64,000 nt of DNA from assembly GCF_033542235.1 (NCBI RefSeq), contig NZ_JAWRCU010000005.1:434001-498000 (forward strand), in the 5' to 3' direction. Positions 45,586-53,987 of the stretch are shown here, in pieces. The stretch is from JAWRCU01 sp033542235. GTDB taxonomy: Bacteria; Pseudomonadota; Alphaproteobacteria; Rhizobiales; Rhizobiaceae. Position 1 is the stretch's first letter. Every line of letters starts with the position of its first letter. A program made the position numbers and the translations under genes. A model generated the notes under the pieces. The model did no database searches. It had not been told where the DNA came from and worked only from the letters and a program-made list of their open reading frames with translations.

Positions 45586-46527
45586 TCAGCAGAACCCATA
45601 GTCTTGGGCGATCTGGTCTCCAAGACGATTGTTGTCGGCGATGAAGGCGTCAAGGAACTCGTGCAGGCCGGTGTCGAAAATGTCCTTGATCGAGCCCACC
45701 CTGATCCTTGCCAGGGTTTTCTCGACCGTATCGTGGCAGGCGTGGCGCACGCCATAGTCCCCGGCAAGCAGGTTCAGGCTGGTCGATATGCTGCGATAGC
45801 AGAAAGTGAGCGAACGCGGCATGCGTGCATTGAGGATAAGGTAGTCGGCTATGTTCGTCGGCTTGTATTCGGTGTCGTAGACCCAGCGGTAAGAGCGGTG
45901 CGCCGACACCGAGCGCAGGATCGATTCCCATTGGTAGTTGTCGAGCGAGGAGCCGACCCAGGAGATCGATGGCAGGAGTACGTAGTATTTCACATCGAGA
46001 ATGCGGGCCGTATTGTCGGCGCGCTCTACGAAGGTGCCGATCTGCGAGAAGTCGAAGATTTCGTTCCTGAGCATTGTGCCGTGAAACGTGCCGCGGATCA
46101 GCGACGTCTCACGCTTTATCGCATCGAGCACCTTCGGCAGGTCGGGGGCGTCGACCTGGCCCGCAAGCATGCGCTTCAACGACATCCAAGCCTCGTTGAT
46201 CGACTCCCACGTGTCGCGGGTGAGAGCCGTGCGCACCATGCGCGCGTTGTTGCGGGCCGTCTCGATCGACGACATCACGCTCGAAGGGTTGCCGGCATCG
46301 CGCAACAGGAAGTCGGAGACCGTCGCTGCGGTAAATTCGTTGTACTTGGCCCTGAAAGCATCTTCAGCACCGGCGCTTACTACCACGGACGTCCACTCGT
46401 CGGAGGCGCTCTCGCTCCTCGTCAATGCCATTCTCAAACCGGCATCCACCAAGCGCGCCATATTCTCGGCACGCTCAATGTACCGATTCATCCAATAGAG
46501 GCCGTTCGCCGTGCGACCGAGGAGCAT
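45586..46527 (-). CDS. Alpha-E domain protein (Anbu operon)
   Basis: The 313-residue all-helical protein starts LLGRTANGLYWMNRYIERAE and contains GTFVERADNTARILDVKYY, the two matching halves typical of alpha-E proteins. Biochemical role unknown; by gene fusion and context the family works with circularly permuted ATP-grasp and transglutaminase proteins in making or modifying peptides. It lies 12 bp after the ATP-grasp gene. Confidence 0.88.
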   Translation of the reverse strand: MLLGRTANGLYWMNRYIERAENMARLVDAGLRMALTRSESASDEWTSVVVSAGAEDAFRAKYNEFTAATVSDFLLRDAGNPSSVMSSIETARNNARMVRTALTRDTWESINEAWMSLKRMLAGQVDAPDLPKVLDAIKRETSLIRGTFHGTMLRNEIFDFSQIGTFVERADNTARILDVKYYVLLPSISWVGSSLDNYQWESILRSVSAHRSYRWVYDTEYKPTNIADYLILNARMPRSLTFCYRSISTSLNLLAGDYGVRHACHDTVEKTLARIRVGSIKDIFDTGLHEFLDAFIADNNRLGDQIAQDYGFC

Positions 46528-46539
46528 TAATGGGCCTTC

Positions 46540-47952
46540 TCAGTCATCAAGCACCCAGGTGTCTTTGGTCCCTCCGCCTTGGGAGGAATTGACCACTAAC
46601 GATCCCTCCTTGAGCGCCACCCGCGTCAGCCCACCCGGCACGATTTGAATTCGGTCGGAGACAAGCACAAACGGTCGTAAGTCAACATGGCGCGGTGCAA
46701 GCCCGGCTTCGGTAAGAATGGGGCAGGTCGAAAGCGAAAGTGTGGGCTGCGCGATATAGTTGCTCGGACGCGCCTGAAGCTTCTTGGCGAATCCCTCCCG
46801 CTCCTTCTTCGACGCTGTCGGCCCGACCAGCATGCCGTAGCCGCCGGAACCGTGGACCTCCTTGACCACCAGCTCGTCGATATGCTCCAGCACGTATTTC
46901 AGGCTGTCAGGCTCGGAGCAACGCCAGGTCCGGATGTTCTCCAGCATGGCCTTGCGTCCCGTGTAGAACTCGATGATTTCGGGCATATACGAGTAGATCG
47001 CCTTGTCGTCGGCGATGCCCGTCCCCGGCGCATTGGCGATGGTGATGTTGCCGGCGCGGTAGATGTCCATGAGGCCCGGCACGCCGAGGGCCGAATCCGG
47101 CCGGAAGGTAAGCGGGTCGAGGAAAGCGTCGTCGACGCGGCGATAGAGCACATCGACCTTCTTGTAGCCCTCGGTCGTGCGCATCGCGACATGGCCTTCG
47201 ACGACGCGCAGGTCGGTTCCCTCAACGAGCTCGACGCCCATCTGGTCGGCCAGGAATGCATGCTCGAAATAGGCGGAATTGTAGAGCCCAGGGGTCAGCA
47301 CTGCGATGCGCGGTGGCTCCTTGAGATTGCTGGGGCCGACCGCGGCGAGCGACTGCCGCAAGAGCCGCGGATAGTTTTCAACCGGCCTCACTCGCACGCG
47401 CTGGAACAGCTCCGGGAAGAGCTGCATCATTGTCTCGCGGTTTTCCAGCATGTAGGAGACGCCGGACGGCGTGCGTGCATTGTCCTCCAGCACGAAGAAC
47501 TCGTCCTCACTGGTCCTGACGATGTCGACGCCGATGATGTGCGTATAGACGCCGGCGGGCGGCCTCATGCCGATCATCTCAGGCAGGAAGGCGTCATTCC
47601 GGGCTATCAACTCCTTCGGGATACGGCCGGCGCGCAGGATCTCCTGGCGGTGGTAGATGTCGTCGAGGAATGCGTTGAGGGCCTGCACTCGCTGCTCGAT
47701 GCCGAGCGTCAGTCGCCGCCATTCCGAACCGGAGATGATCCGCGGCACGATGTCGAACGGGATCAGCCGCTCGGCCGACTCCGCATCGCCAGAGACGGCA
47801 AAGGTGATGCCGGTCTTGCGGAACACGCGCTCGGCATCACGCGTTTTTTCGGTGAGCCGCGCAGGGTCCTGCGCTTTCAGCCAGTCATCGTACCCCGAAT
47901 AAGGCCTGCGCAATCCGGAATTGTCCGGACGCATCTCGTCGAACGCTACCAA
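46540..47952 (-). CDS. Circularly permuted ATP-grasp protein (Anbu operon)
   Basis: The 470-residue protein matches the CP_ATPgrasp family: FFVLEDNARTPSGVSYMLEN (Asp/Asn nucleotide-metal site), LTPGLYNSAYFEHAFLADQM, VKEVHGSGGYGMLVGP and LRPFVLVSDRIQIVPGGLTR. Such proteins likely form amide bonds with ATP. It is first of the operon. TTG start at 47952 with GGGGAG eight bases upstream; an ATG at 47934 is the alternative. Confidence 0.9.
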   Translation of the reverse strand: MVAFDEMRPDNSGLRRPYSGYDDWLKAQDPARLTEKTRDAERVFRKTGITFAVSGDAESAERLIPFDIVPRIISGSEWRRLTLGIEQRVQALNAFLDDIYHRQEILRAGRIPKELIARNDAFLPEMIGMRPPAGVYTHIIGVDIVRTSEDEFFVLEDNARTPSGVSYMLENRETMMQLFPELFQRVRVRPVENYPRLLRQSLAAVGPSNLKEPPRIAVLTPGLYNSAYFEHAFLADQMGVELVEGTDLRVVEGHVAMRTTEGYKKVDVLYRRVDDAFLDPLTFRPDSALGVPGLMDIYRAGNITIANAPGTGIADDKAIYSYMPEIIEFYTGRKAMLENIRTWRCSEPDSLKYVLEHIDELVVKEVHGSGGYGMLVGPTASKKEREGFAKKLQARPSNYIAQPTLSLSTCPILTEAGLAPRHVDLRPFVLVSDRIQIVPGGLTRVALKEGSLVVNSSQGGGTKDTWVLDD

Positions 47953-48347
47953 GCGGTAACTCCCCTACGTTGTCATTTCACTGACACGTTGCAGGAATTG
48001 CAAGCTCAATCGCATCAAGGTCGAGCCCCGAGCGCCCATTACCTTCGCACTGCACACTAGCCGGGCAGTTTGCCCGGCAATTTGGCAGCAACCGCTTTCG
48101 ATTTCAGCGATGGCGCCAAGGGAGGACGAGCGGCAAAAGAACCGTCGGCGAAACTGAAATCGCAGCAGTATCAGGACTGCAAGAACGCTAAGCACATAGC
48201 GCAGTCCTCCGAAGTAGATCGAATTGCGGCATTAGCGGGTAGCCACATGCAAGCTATGCTGTGCTTGCGTGATGCCGGACCTTGAGAGCCAGGCCTTCTG
48301 CAGGCCGGCCGACATCCTCCCGACTGAAAGAGAGGAGGAAGACCAGC
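47953..48347. other. Divergent intergenic region before the Anbu operon
   Basis: It lies between divergent starts (ATP-grasp on minus, small gene on plus), so promoters for both should be here. A tight hairpin is present at 48060–48078. No further gene recognised. Confidence 0.5.
48060..48078. terminator. Short perfect hairpin, terminator-like
   Basis: GCCGGGCA and TGCCCGGC enclose a 3-base loop, followed on the plus strand by AATTT. It could end a plus-strand transcript or attenuate the minus-strand Anbu operon leader. Not strong enough to decide. Confidence 0.4.
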
Positions 48348-48569
48348 GTGAAGCCGCGTTTCGACTATATTTTGGACCCATGCGAGCAATTTGTCGTGTG
48401 GGACAATCAGGCTGGCGTTCCCGCTATGTTCGAGGGTCGAATTCTGACCGCTGCAACCCTCCAGGAAGCACAGGAACTGACGGCTTTTCTCAACGCAAGG
48501 GACTGCGGAAAAGAGAGTGGGGATGCGCCGATCCCCTTCCCGCCGGCGAACTGGCGCAGAGATTCCTGA
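48348..48569 (+). CDS. Small protein of unknown function (73 aa)
   Basis: A GTG start at 48348 with GGAGG at good spacing opens a 73-residue soluble frame (FDYILDPCEQFVVWDNQAGV, then LQEAQELTAFLNARDCG) with ordinary protein composition. The longer frame from 48282 has a basic, non-protein-like leader. No family recognised. It ends 8 bp before the end of the converging tgt gene. Confidence 0.6.
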   Translation: MKPRFDYILDPCEQFVVWDNQAGVPAMFEGRILTAATLQEAQELTAFLNARDCGKESGDAPIPFPPANWRRDS

Positions 48570-48577
48570 GCTGGGGT

Positions 48578-49714
48578 TCAGCGGGGCGCAAGGTCACCCC
48601 TCGCCCAGCCCTCCTTGATCTCCGCGGCGCGATCGACGAACCGTCCGCCGCTGATCGCGTCGCGAATGTCCTGCATCAGCCGCTCGTAATAGGCGACGTT
48701 GTTCCAGGTGAGCAGCATGGCGCCGAGCGCCTCGCCGGATTTGACGAGATGGTGCAGGTAGGCTCTGGAATAGTCCCGCGCGGCCGGGCAGTCGCTCTCT
48801 TCGTCGAGCGGACGCGGGTCCTCGGCATGGCGAGCATTGCGCAGGTTGACCTTGCCGCGTCTTGTGTAGGCAAGTCCGTGGCGGCCCGCGCGGGTCGGCA
48901 TGACGCAGTCGAACATGTCGATACCCCGCGCCACCGATTTCACTATGTCATCGGGCGTGCCGACGCCCATCAGATAGCGGGGCTTGTCCGTCGGCAGCAG
49001 TGGACAGGTCAGCTCGAGCATGTCGAGCATGACCTCCTGCGGCTCGCCGACAGCGAGCCCGCCGACCGCATAGCCTTTGAGGCCCATTGCGGCGAGCGCT
49101 TCGGCCGAGCGTTCGCGCAGCCGGCCGACATCGCCGCCTTGCACGATCCCGAACATCGCCTTGCCGGGTTGCTCTCCAAAAGCGGCCTTGCAGCGCTCGG
49201 CCCAGCGCAGCGAAAGCTCCATCGCCCGCTCGATCTCGGCCTCCGACGCAGGCAGCGCGACACATTCGTCGAGCTGCATCTGAATGTCGGAATCGAGCAG
49301 GCCCTGGATCTCGATCGAGCGCTCCGGCGTCAGTTCGTAGCGTGCCCCGTCGATATGCGACTGGAAAGTCACTCCCTTCTCGTCCAGCTTCCTGAGTTGG
49401 GCCAGCGACATCACCTGGAAGCCGCCAGAGTCGGTGAGAACCGGTTCCGGCCAGCGCGCGAACTCGTGCAGGCCGCCGAGGCGCGCCACGCGCTCCGCAC
49501 CGGGCCTGAGCATCAGGTGATATGTGTTGCCGAGGATGATGTCGGCGCCTGCAGCCCGCACCTGGTCCATGTACATTGCCTTCACCGTGCCGCCGGTGCC
49601 GACCGGCATGAAAGCGGGTGTGCGCACGGAACCGCGTGGCATGACGATTTCTCCGCGCCGCGCCAAGCCATCGGTGGCGAGCAGACGGAAGGAGAACTCC
49701 CGCTCCATCAGCAT
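48578..49714 (-). CDS. tgt: tRNA-guanine transglycosylase
   Basis: The 378-residue TIM-barrel enzyme exchanges guanine 34 for preQ1 in tRNAs with GUN anticodons. DSGGFQVMSL near residue 95 supplies an active-site Asp, and VMPTRAGRHG the nucleophile-loop region. The zinc-site block reads DEESDCPAARDYSRAYLHHL, where the usual CxCxxC has only one Cys left. Start could be 49714 or the ATG at 49708. It follows queA by 40 bp, an arrangement that puts the two queuosine genes together. Confidence 0.95.
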   Translation of the reverse strand: MLMEREFSFRLLATDGLARRGEIVMPRGSVRTPAFMPVGTGGTVKAMYMDQVRAAGADIILGNTYHLMLRPGAERVARLGGLHEFARWPEPVLTDSGGFQVMSLAQLRKLDEKGVTFQSHIDGARYELTPERSIEIQGLLDSDIQMQLDECVALPASEAEIERAMELSLRWAERCKAAFGEQPGKAMFGIVQGGDVGRLRERSAEALAAMGLKGYAVGGLAVGEPQEVMLDMLELTCPLLPTDKPRYLMGVGTPDDIVKSVARGIDMFDCVMPTRAGRHGLAYTRRGKVNLRNARHAEDPRPLDEESDCPAARDYSRAYLHHLVKSGEALGAMLLTWNNVAYYERLMQDIRDAISGGRFVDRAAEIKEGWARGDLAPR

Positions 49715-49754
49715 GATACTCTGAAGGAAGATCGCATTGGGGAAGAGCTTGCCA

Positions 49755-50837
49755 TCATCGTCCTTCCTTCAAGGGAAACAGCAGGCTGGCATCGCCATAA
49801 GAGTAGAAGCGATAGCCTTCCTCGATCGCATGGGCGTAGGCTGCGCGCATCGTCTCAAGTCCCGAGAACGCGGACACCAGCATGAACAGGGTCGAACGCG
49901 GCAGATGGAAATTTGTCATCAGCGCGTCGACCACCCTGAACCGATATCCCGGCGTGATGAAGATGTCGGTCGAACCCGACCAGGCAGACAGCTTCCCGTC
50001 CTCCGAGGCCGCCGTTTCGAGCAACCGCAGCGAGGTCGTGCCGACAACGACGATGCGGTTCCCGCGCGCCTGCGCCGCATTCACGACATCGGCCACTTCG
50101 GCCGGCACTGTACCGCTTTCGGCATGCATCTTATGCTCGACCGTGTCGTCGGCCTTGACCGGCAGGAATGTCCCCGCCCCGACATGCAGCGTTACGAAGA
50201 CGCGCTTCACGCCGCGTCGGTCGAGCGCGTCGAACAGCGCCGGCGTGAAGTGCAGCCCGGCGGTCGGCGCCGCGACGGCGCCCTCCTCGCGCGCATAGAT
50301 GGTCTGGTAGTCGCTGCGGTCGCGCTCGTCCTCCGGGCGCTTCGAAGCGATATAGGGCGGCAGCGGCACGTGACCGACGGCCTGCAGCGCCTCATCGAGA
50401 AAAGCGCCGGAAAGATCGAAGGCGAGCGTTACTTCGCCCGCCTCGCCCTTCTCCGCGACCGTTGCTTCAAGCTTGCCCAGAAAGCACACGTTGCTGTCAT
50501 GGCCGAAGCTGATGCGATCGCCGACGATGAGCCGCTTAGCCGGCCTGACGAACGCCTTCCAGCGGTCCGCAGAAATGCGCATGTGCAGTGTCGCATCGAT
50601 TTCAGCGACATTCTCCCCGCGCTGCCGAATGCCGGCGAGTTGGGCAGGGATGACCTTCGTATCGTTGAAGACGAGCACATCGCCCGGAGCGAATAGATCC
50701 GGGAGATCGCGCACATGCCGGTCGTCGAAGCGCTGCCCTGGCTGCACGACCAGCAGCCGTGCCGCATCCCGGGGCTCGGCGGGACGCAGAGCGATGCTGT
50801 CCTCCGGAAGCTCGAAATCGAACAAATCCACTTTCAT
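49755..50837 (-). CDS. queA: S-adenosylmethionine:tRNA ribosyltransferase-isomerase
   Basis: The 360-residue protein has the QueA signatures FELPEDSIALRPAEPRD at the start, ARLLVVQPG, DVLVFNDTKVIPAQL, TAGLHFTPALFDAL and a C-terminal NFHLPRSTLFMLVSAFSG. It transfers the ribosyl part of S-adenosylmethionine to preQ1 in tRNA, making epoxyqueuosine. I start at the ATG at 50837, which gives the family's usual length; the frame extends upstream to 50900. Confidence 0.95.
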   Translation of the reverse strand: MKVDLFDFELPEDSIALRPAEPRDAARLLVVQPGQRFDDRHVRDLPDLFAPGDVLVFNDTKVIPAQLAGIRQRGENVAEIDATLHMRISADRWKAFVRPAKRLIVGDRISFGHDSNVCFLGKLEATVAEKGEAGEVTLAFDLSGAFLDEALQAVGHVPLPPYIASKRPEDERDRSDYQTIYAREEGAVAAPTAGLHFTPALFDALDRRGVKRVFVTLHVGAGTFLPVKADDTVEHKMHAESGTVPAEVADVVNAAQARGNRIVVVGTTSLRLLETAASEDGKLSAWSGSTDIFITPGYRFRVVDALMTNFHLPRSTLFMLVSAFSGLETMRAAYAHAIEEGYRFYSYGDASLLFPLKEGR

Positions 50838-50910
50838 GCCGCGGCAGATAGCCTGATCCCGGTCAATCTGCCACCCCTGGATCACCGGATCACCGTCCAT
50901 GCATCTGATA

Positions 50911-50935
50911 GACTGATTGCGACTCGCAATCAGTC
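50911..50935. promoter_or_regulatory. Perfect 25-bp palindrome, probable operator
   Basis: GACTGATTGCGA and its exact complement flank a single central base (50923). It lies 42 bp upstream of the start of the RibD-like reductase and 73 bp upstream of queA on the other strand. Size and symmetry suit a dimeric repressor such as a TetR- or MarR-type protein. Confidence 0.65.
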
Positions 50936-50977
50936 ATGATACCGTTTTCTAATCGCACAACCAGTCAAGGCGCCACC

Positions 50978-51622
50978 ATGCCTAAGGTAAGGGTCCGCGG
51001 CTTTTCCATCTCGCTTGACGGCTTCGGGGCAGGCCCAGAGCAGAGCCTCGAGCACCCGCTCGGCAAAAAGGGAGAGGAACTGCACAAGTGGTTAATGGGG
51101 ACAAGAACCTTCCACGCAATGACCGGGCAAGCAGGTGGATCGTCCGACACGGACGACCAGTATGCCGCCGCCATGTTGAAGGGTGCAGGCGCCTTCATTC
51201 TCGGGCGCAATATGTTCGGGCCGATACGCGGCCCATGGCCTGATGAGTCGTGGAAGGGATGGTGGGGCAACAATCCTCCCTATCACGCGCCGGTCTTCGT
51301 GCTGACGCATTATCCGCGCTCGCCAATAGAGATGGAAGGCGGCACCACCTTTCACTTCGTCACCGAAGGAGTTGAGGCTGCACTCGAGCGTGCAGCGGCG
51401 GCAGCCGGCGGGCTCGACGTCAATATCATGGGAGGCGTTTCGACGATGCGTCAGTACCTGGTCGCCGGTGCAATCGACGAGATGCACCTGGCTGTCTCGC
51501 CAATCATGCTCGGCCGCGGTGAAGCGCTGTTTGCCGGACTGGACCTTCCGGCCATGGGCTGGTCTGTCACGGAACGCGCGGCAGCCGACCACGCCATGCA
51601 TGTCGTGCTGACGAAGCATTGA
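50978..51622 (+). CDS. Dihydrofolate reductase-like / RibD C-terminal domain protein
   Basis: The 214-residue protein has the RibD_C/DHFR-like fold: VRGFSISLDGFGAGP at the N-terminus, GAFILGRNMFGPI, VFVLTHYPR, NIMGGVSTMRQYLVAGAIDE and MHLAVSPIMLGRGEALF. Such proteins are NAD(P)H-dependent reductases of largely unknown substrate, often repressor-controlled. I start at the ATG at 50978; the frame opens at 50936. A 25-bp palindrome lies just upstream. Confidence 0.88.
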   Translation: MPKVRVRGFSISLDGFGAGPEQSLEHPLGKKGEELHKWLMGTRTFHAMTGQAGGSSDTDDQYAAAMLKGAGAFILGRNMFGPIRGPWPDESWKGWWGNNPPYHAPVFVLTHYPRSPIEMEGGTTFHFVTEGVEAALERAAAAAGGLDVNIMGGVSTMRQYLVAGAIDEMHLAVSPIMLGRGEALFAGLDLPAMGWSVTERAAADHAMHVVLTKH

Positions 51623-51666
51623 GCCGCAGCGCAAAACCGCAATTTGAAGTGGCGCCGCGCCGGTGC

Positions 51667-51691
51667 CTCCCTCCCCCTTGTGGGGAGGGAG
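51667..51691. repeat. GC-rich palindromic element (CTCCCTCCCC type)
   Basis: CTCCCTCCCC and its complement GGGGAGGGAG are separated by about five bases. It lies 45 bp past the stop of the reductase gene and may serve as a terminator. Its relation to the element at 57491–57625 (CCCC...ACAAG/CTTGT...GGGG core) suggests a dispersed family. Confidence 0.55.
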
Positions 51692-51805
51692 TCGTCAATG
51701 TAGCGCCTTCCACATGCACTACGCAACGCAGCGCCAAGTTTGCCGAGCTAGAAACTGCGCCCTTCGGGCCACCTTCTCACTGTCAACGGGGAGAAGGAAA
51801 GAACT

Positions 51806-52321
51806 TCAGGCCGCGGCGTCCGCCGCGACCTTCATAGACACGATCTTGTCAGGGTCCTTCACCGGCTCGCCGCGCTTGATCTTGTCGACATTCTCCATGC
51901 CTTCGATCACCTGCCCCCAGACCGTGTACTGCCGGTTGAGGAAGCTTGCATCCTCGAAGCAGATGAAGAACTGCGAATTCGCCGAGTTCGGGTTCTGCGC
52001 GCGTGCCATCGAGCAGGTTCCGCGGCCGTGGTTCATGTTGGAAAACTCGGCCTTGAGGTCCGGCTTGTCCGAGCCGCCCATGCCTGCGCGCGACGGGGCG
52101 AATGACGGCGAATCCGACTTGCCGTAGCGCACGTCACCGGTCTGCGCCATGAAGCCGTCGATGACGCGGTGGAACACGACGCCATCATAGGCACCCTCTC
52201 GCGTCAGCTCCTTGATACGAGCGACATGGCCGGGCGCGAGATCGGGGAAGAGCTCGATCACCACCTTGCCCGTGGTCGTGTCCATGAGAATGGTGTTTTC
52301 AGGGTCCTTGATTTCGGCCAT
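51806..52321 (-). CDS. ppiB: Peptidyl-prolyl cis-trans isomerase, cyclophilin type (cytoplasmic)
   Basis: The 171-residue cyclophilin has FHRVIDGFMAQTGD (catalytic Arg), EFSNMNHGRGTCSMARAQ and NSANSQFFICFEDASFLN. No signal peptide from the ATG at 52321, which has AGGAAGG before it. It catalyses proline isomerisation in folding proteins. It follows the exported paralogue at 52431–53018, a pairing common in rhizobia. Confidence 0.92.
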   Translation of the reverse strand: MAEIKDPENTILMDTTTGKVVIELFPDLAPGHVARIKELTREGAYDGVVFHRVIDGFMAQTGDVRYGKSDSPSFAPSRAGMGGSDKPDLKAEFSNMNHGRGTCSMARAQNPNSANSQFFICFEDASFLNRQYTVWGQVIEGMENVDKIKRGEPVKDPDKIVSMKVAADAAA

Positions 52322-52430
52322 TTCGCCTTCCTGTCCTGGCTGTTCGAGCCGGGGATAGGGACCCGGCCCGCATATCATTTCCTTGAACGCCGCTTTTCCC
52401 GAAAAAGCAATGATGCTCCGGGACTGTCGC

Positions 52431-53018
52431 TTACTTGCCGTCAGCCGCGATGCGCACCTTCATCATGCGGTCGGGCTCCGCAACCATTCCGTTCTGCGCC
52501 TCGTCGCCCTTGGCGATCTTATCGACATGCTCCATGCCGCTCTCGACCTTGCCGACGATCGTATATTGGCCGTCAAGCGAAGGGGCCGGCGCGAACATGA
52601 TGAAGAACTGCGAATTGGCCGAGTTGGGATCTTGGGAACGAGCCATGCCGACCACGCCGCGCTCGAAATGCTCCTTGGAGAATTCCGCAGGAAGATCAGG
52701 CAGTTTCGAGCCGCCTGTGCCGACCGCGTCGGCATTGTATCCGGACTTCATATTGCCGTACTGCACGTCGCCGGTCTGCGCCATGAAACCGCCGATGACG
52801 CGGTGGAAGGCGACATTGTCATAAGCGCCCTCGCGCACCAGCTTCTTGATCTGCGCGACATGCTTTGGCGCGAGGTCGGGTCTGAGCGCGATCGTCACAT
52901 CCCCGTCCTTGAGCGTGATGATCATGGTATTCTCAGGATCGGCCGCGCGCGCGGCGAGCGAGGAGCCGAAAAGAATAGCAAGGAAGGCGATCGCCGAAGC
53001 GAACTTCGAAAACGACAT
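52431..53018 (-). CDS. ppiA: Peptidyl-prolyl cis-trans isomerase, cyclophilin type (exported)
   Basis: The 195-residue cyclophilin has a signal peptide (about 1–25, ending ARAAD), then FHRVIGGFMAQTGD, HFERGVVGMARSQDPNSANS and QFFIMFAPAPSLDGQYT. It is the periplasmic partner of the cytoplasmic copy downstream. Between coaD (16 bp upstream) and ppiB (109 bp downstream) on the same strand. Confidence 0.92.
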   Translation of the reverse strand: MSFSKFASAIAFLAILFGSSLAARAADPENTMIITLKDGDVTIALRPDLAPKHVAQIKKLVREGAYDNVAFHRVIGGFMAQTGDVQYGNMKSGYNADAVGTGGSKLPDLPAEFSKEHFERGVVGMARSQDPNSANSQFFIMFAPAPSLDGQYTIVGKVESGMEHVDKIAKGDEAQNGMVAEPDRMMKVRIAADGK

Positions 53019-53034
53019 CTATTTCTCCTGAGAG

Positions 53035-53535
53035 CTACCTGGGAAATTTCTTGTTGAGCGCCCCCGCGACGGCCGAGGGAACGAACGGGCGCACATCGCC
53101 GCCCATCGAGGCAATCTGCCTGACAAGTGTGGCGGTAATCGTACGCACCGAAGGGCTCGCCGGCAGGAATACCGTCTGCAGGTCCGGCGCCATCGTCTCA
53201 TTCATGCCGGCCATCTGCATCTCGTAATCGAGGTCGGTGCCGTCGCGCAGCCCGCGAATCAGGATCGAGGCAGCGTTGGCGCGCGCCGCCTCGACGAGAA
53301 GGCCGTCGAAGGCCACAACTTCGAGGCGGCCATTGTCTGCCTTCAACTCGCTCTGTGCTACCTGCCTGATCAATGCGACGCGCTCATCAAAGGAGAACAG
53401 CGGCGCCTTGCCGGGGTGAATACCGATCGCGATCACGACCTTGTCGACGATCGCCAGCGCGCCCTTCAGGACATCGAGATGCCCGTTGGTCGGAGGGTCG
53501 AACGAACCGGCGTAGATGGCGACGCGCTTTGTCAT
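53035..53535 (-). CDS. coaD: Phosphopantetheine adenylyltransferase
   Basis: The 166-residue nucleotidyltransferase begins AIYAGSFDPPTNGHLDVLKG, with the HxGH-type nucleotide site, and has RGLRDGTDLDYEMQMAGMNE and VRTITATLVRQIASMGGD near the end. It catalyses the fourth step of CoA synthesis, 4'-phosphopantetheine plus ATP to dephospho-CoA. Confidence 0.96.
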   Translation of the reverse strand: MTKRVAIYAGSFDPPTNGHLDVLKGALAIVDKVVIAIGIHPGKAPLFSFDERVALIRQVAQSELKADNGRLEVVAFDGLLVEAARANAASILIRGLRDGTDLDYEMQMAGMNETMAPDLQTVFLPASPSVRTITATLVRQIASMGGDVRPFVPSAVAGALNKKFPR

Positions 53536-53826
53536 GACAGGCCGGTTCTAAAGCATGGCCTGTGAAAGTGCGAAGCGGTTTTTCGAGAAAACCGGCGCAA
53601 ATCCGAAAGATGTTGAGAGGGGTCGCGCATAGTCTCAGCGGACGTGATGAACAGGAATAGTCCACCGCAAATTTTCGGCGGTCGATCGCCAACCTGAAAA
53701 TTCTCTGAACGACCGCATCAGCAGGCGTTCAGTTCCAGCGGAGTAAATCCCCTGTGATCGCCGCCTCCAGACGGATTTGAAACCAAACAACGACGCGTCC
53801 GTTGTAAAGCACAGGAGAACAGAGCC

Positions 53827-53958
53827 ATGTTGATCTTGATGCTCGCAGCCGCAATGACAATCGCCATGCTGATCGCCACTTTCCTCGGCCTGCAAGAGGA
53901 GGCAGCTCAAAAAAGGTTCGAGGAACAACGGATTGACCGTTTCGGCTTTCGGCATTGA
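53827..53958 (+). CDS. Small membrane protein ORF (43 aa)
   Basis: A short plus-strand frame (ATG 53827, TGA 53956–53958) encodes one hydrophobic helix (ILMLAAAMTIAMLIATFLGL) and then a charged tail rich in Glu, Arg and Lys. AGGAG lies eight bases before the ATG. The shape is that of the small single-pass proteins found in many bacteria. It lies opposite the minus-strand neighbours, between coaD and the GNAT gene. No family recognised. Confidence 0.55.
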   Translation: MLILMLAAAMTIAMLIATFLGLQEEAAQKRFEEQRIDRFGFRH

Positions 53959-53987
53959 CCTTGCTGAACGAGCGTGAATAGCGGAGT

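Noticed and set aside
48269..49885. A 538-codon plus-strand frame opposite tgt
   Set aside because: It runs through tgt and queA in antisense and has no recognisable domain; only its neighbouring frame from 48348 has a good ribosome site.
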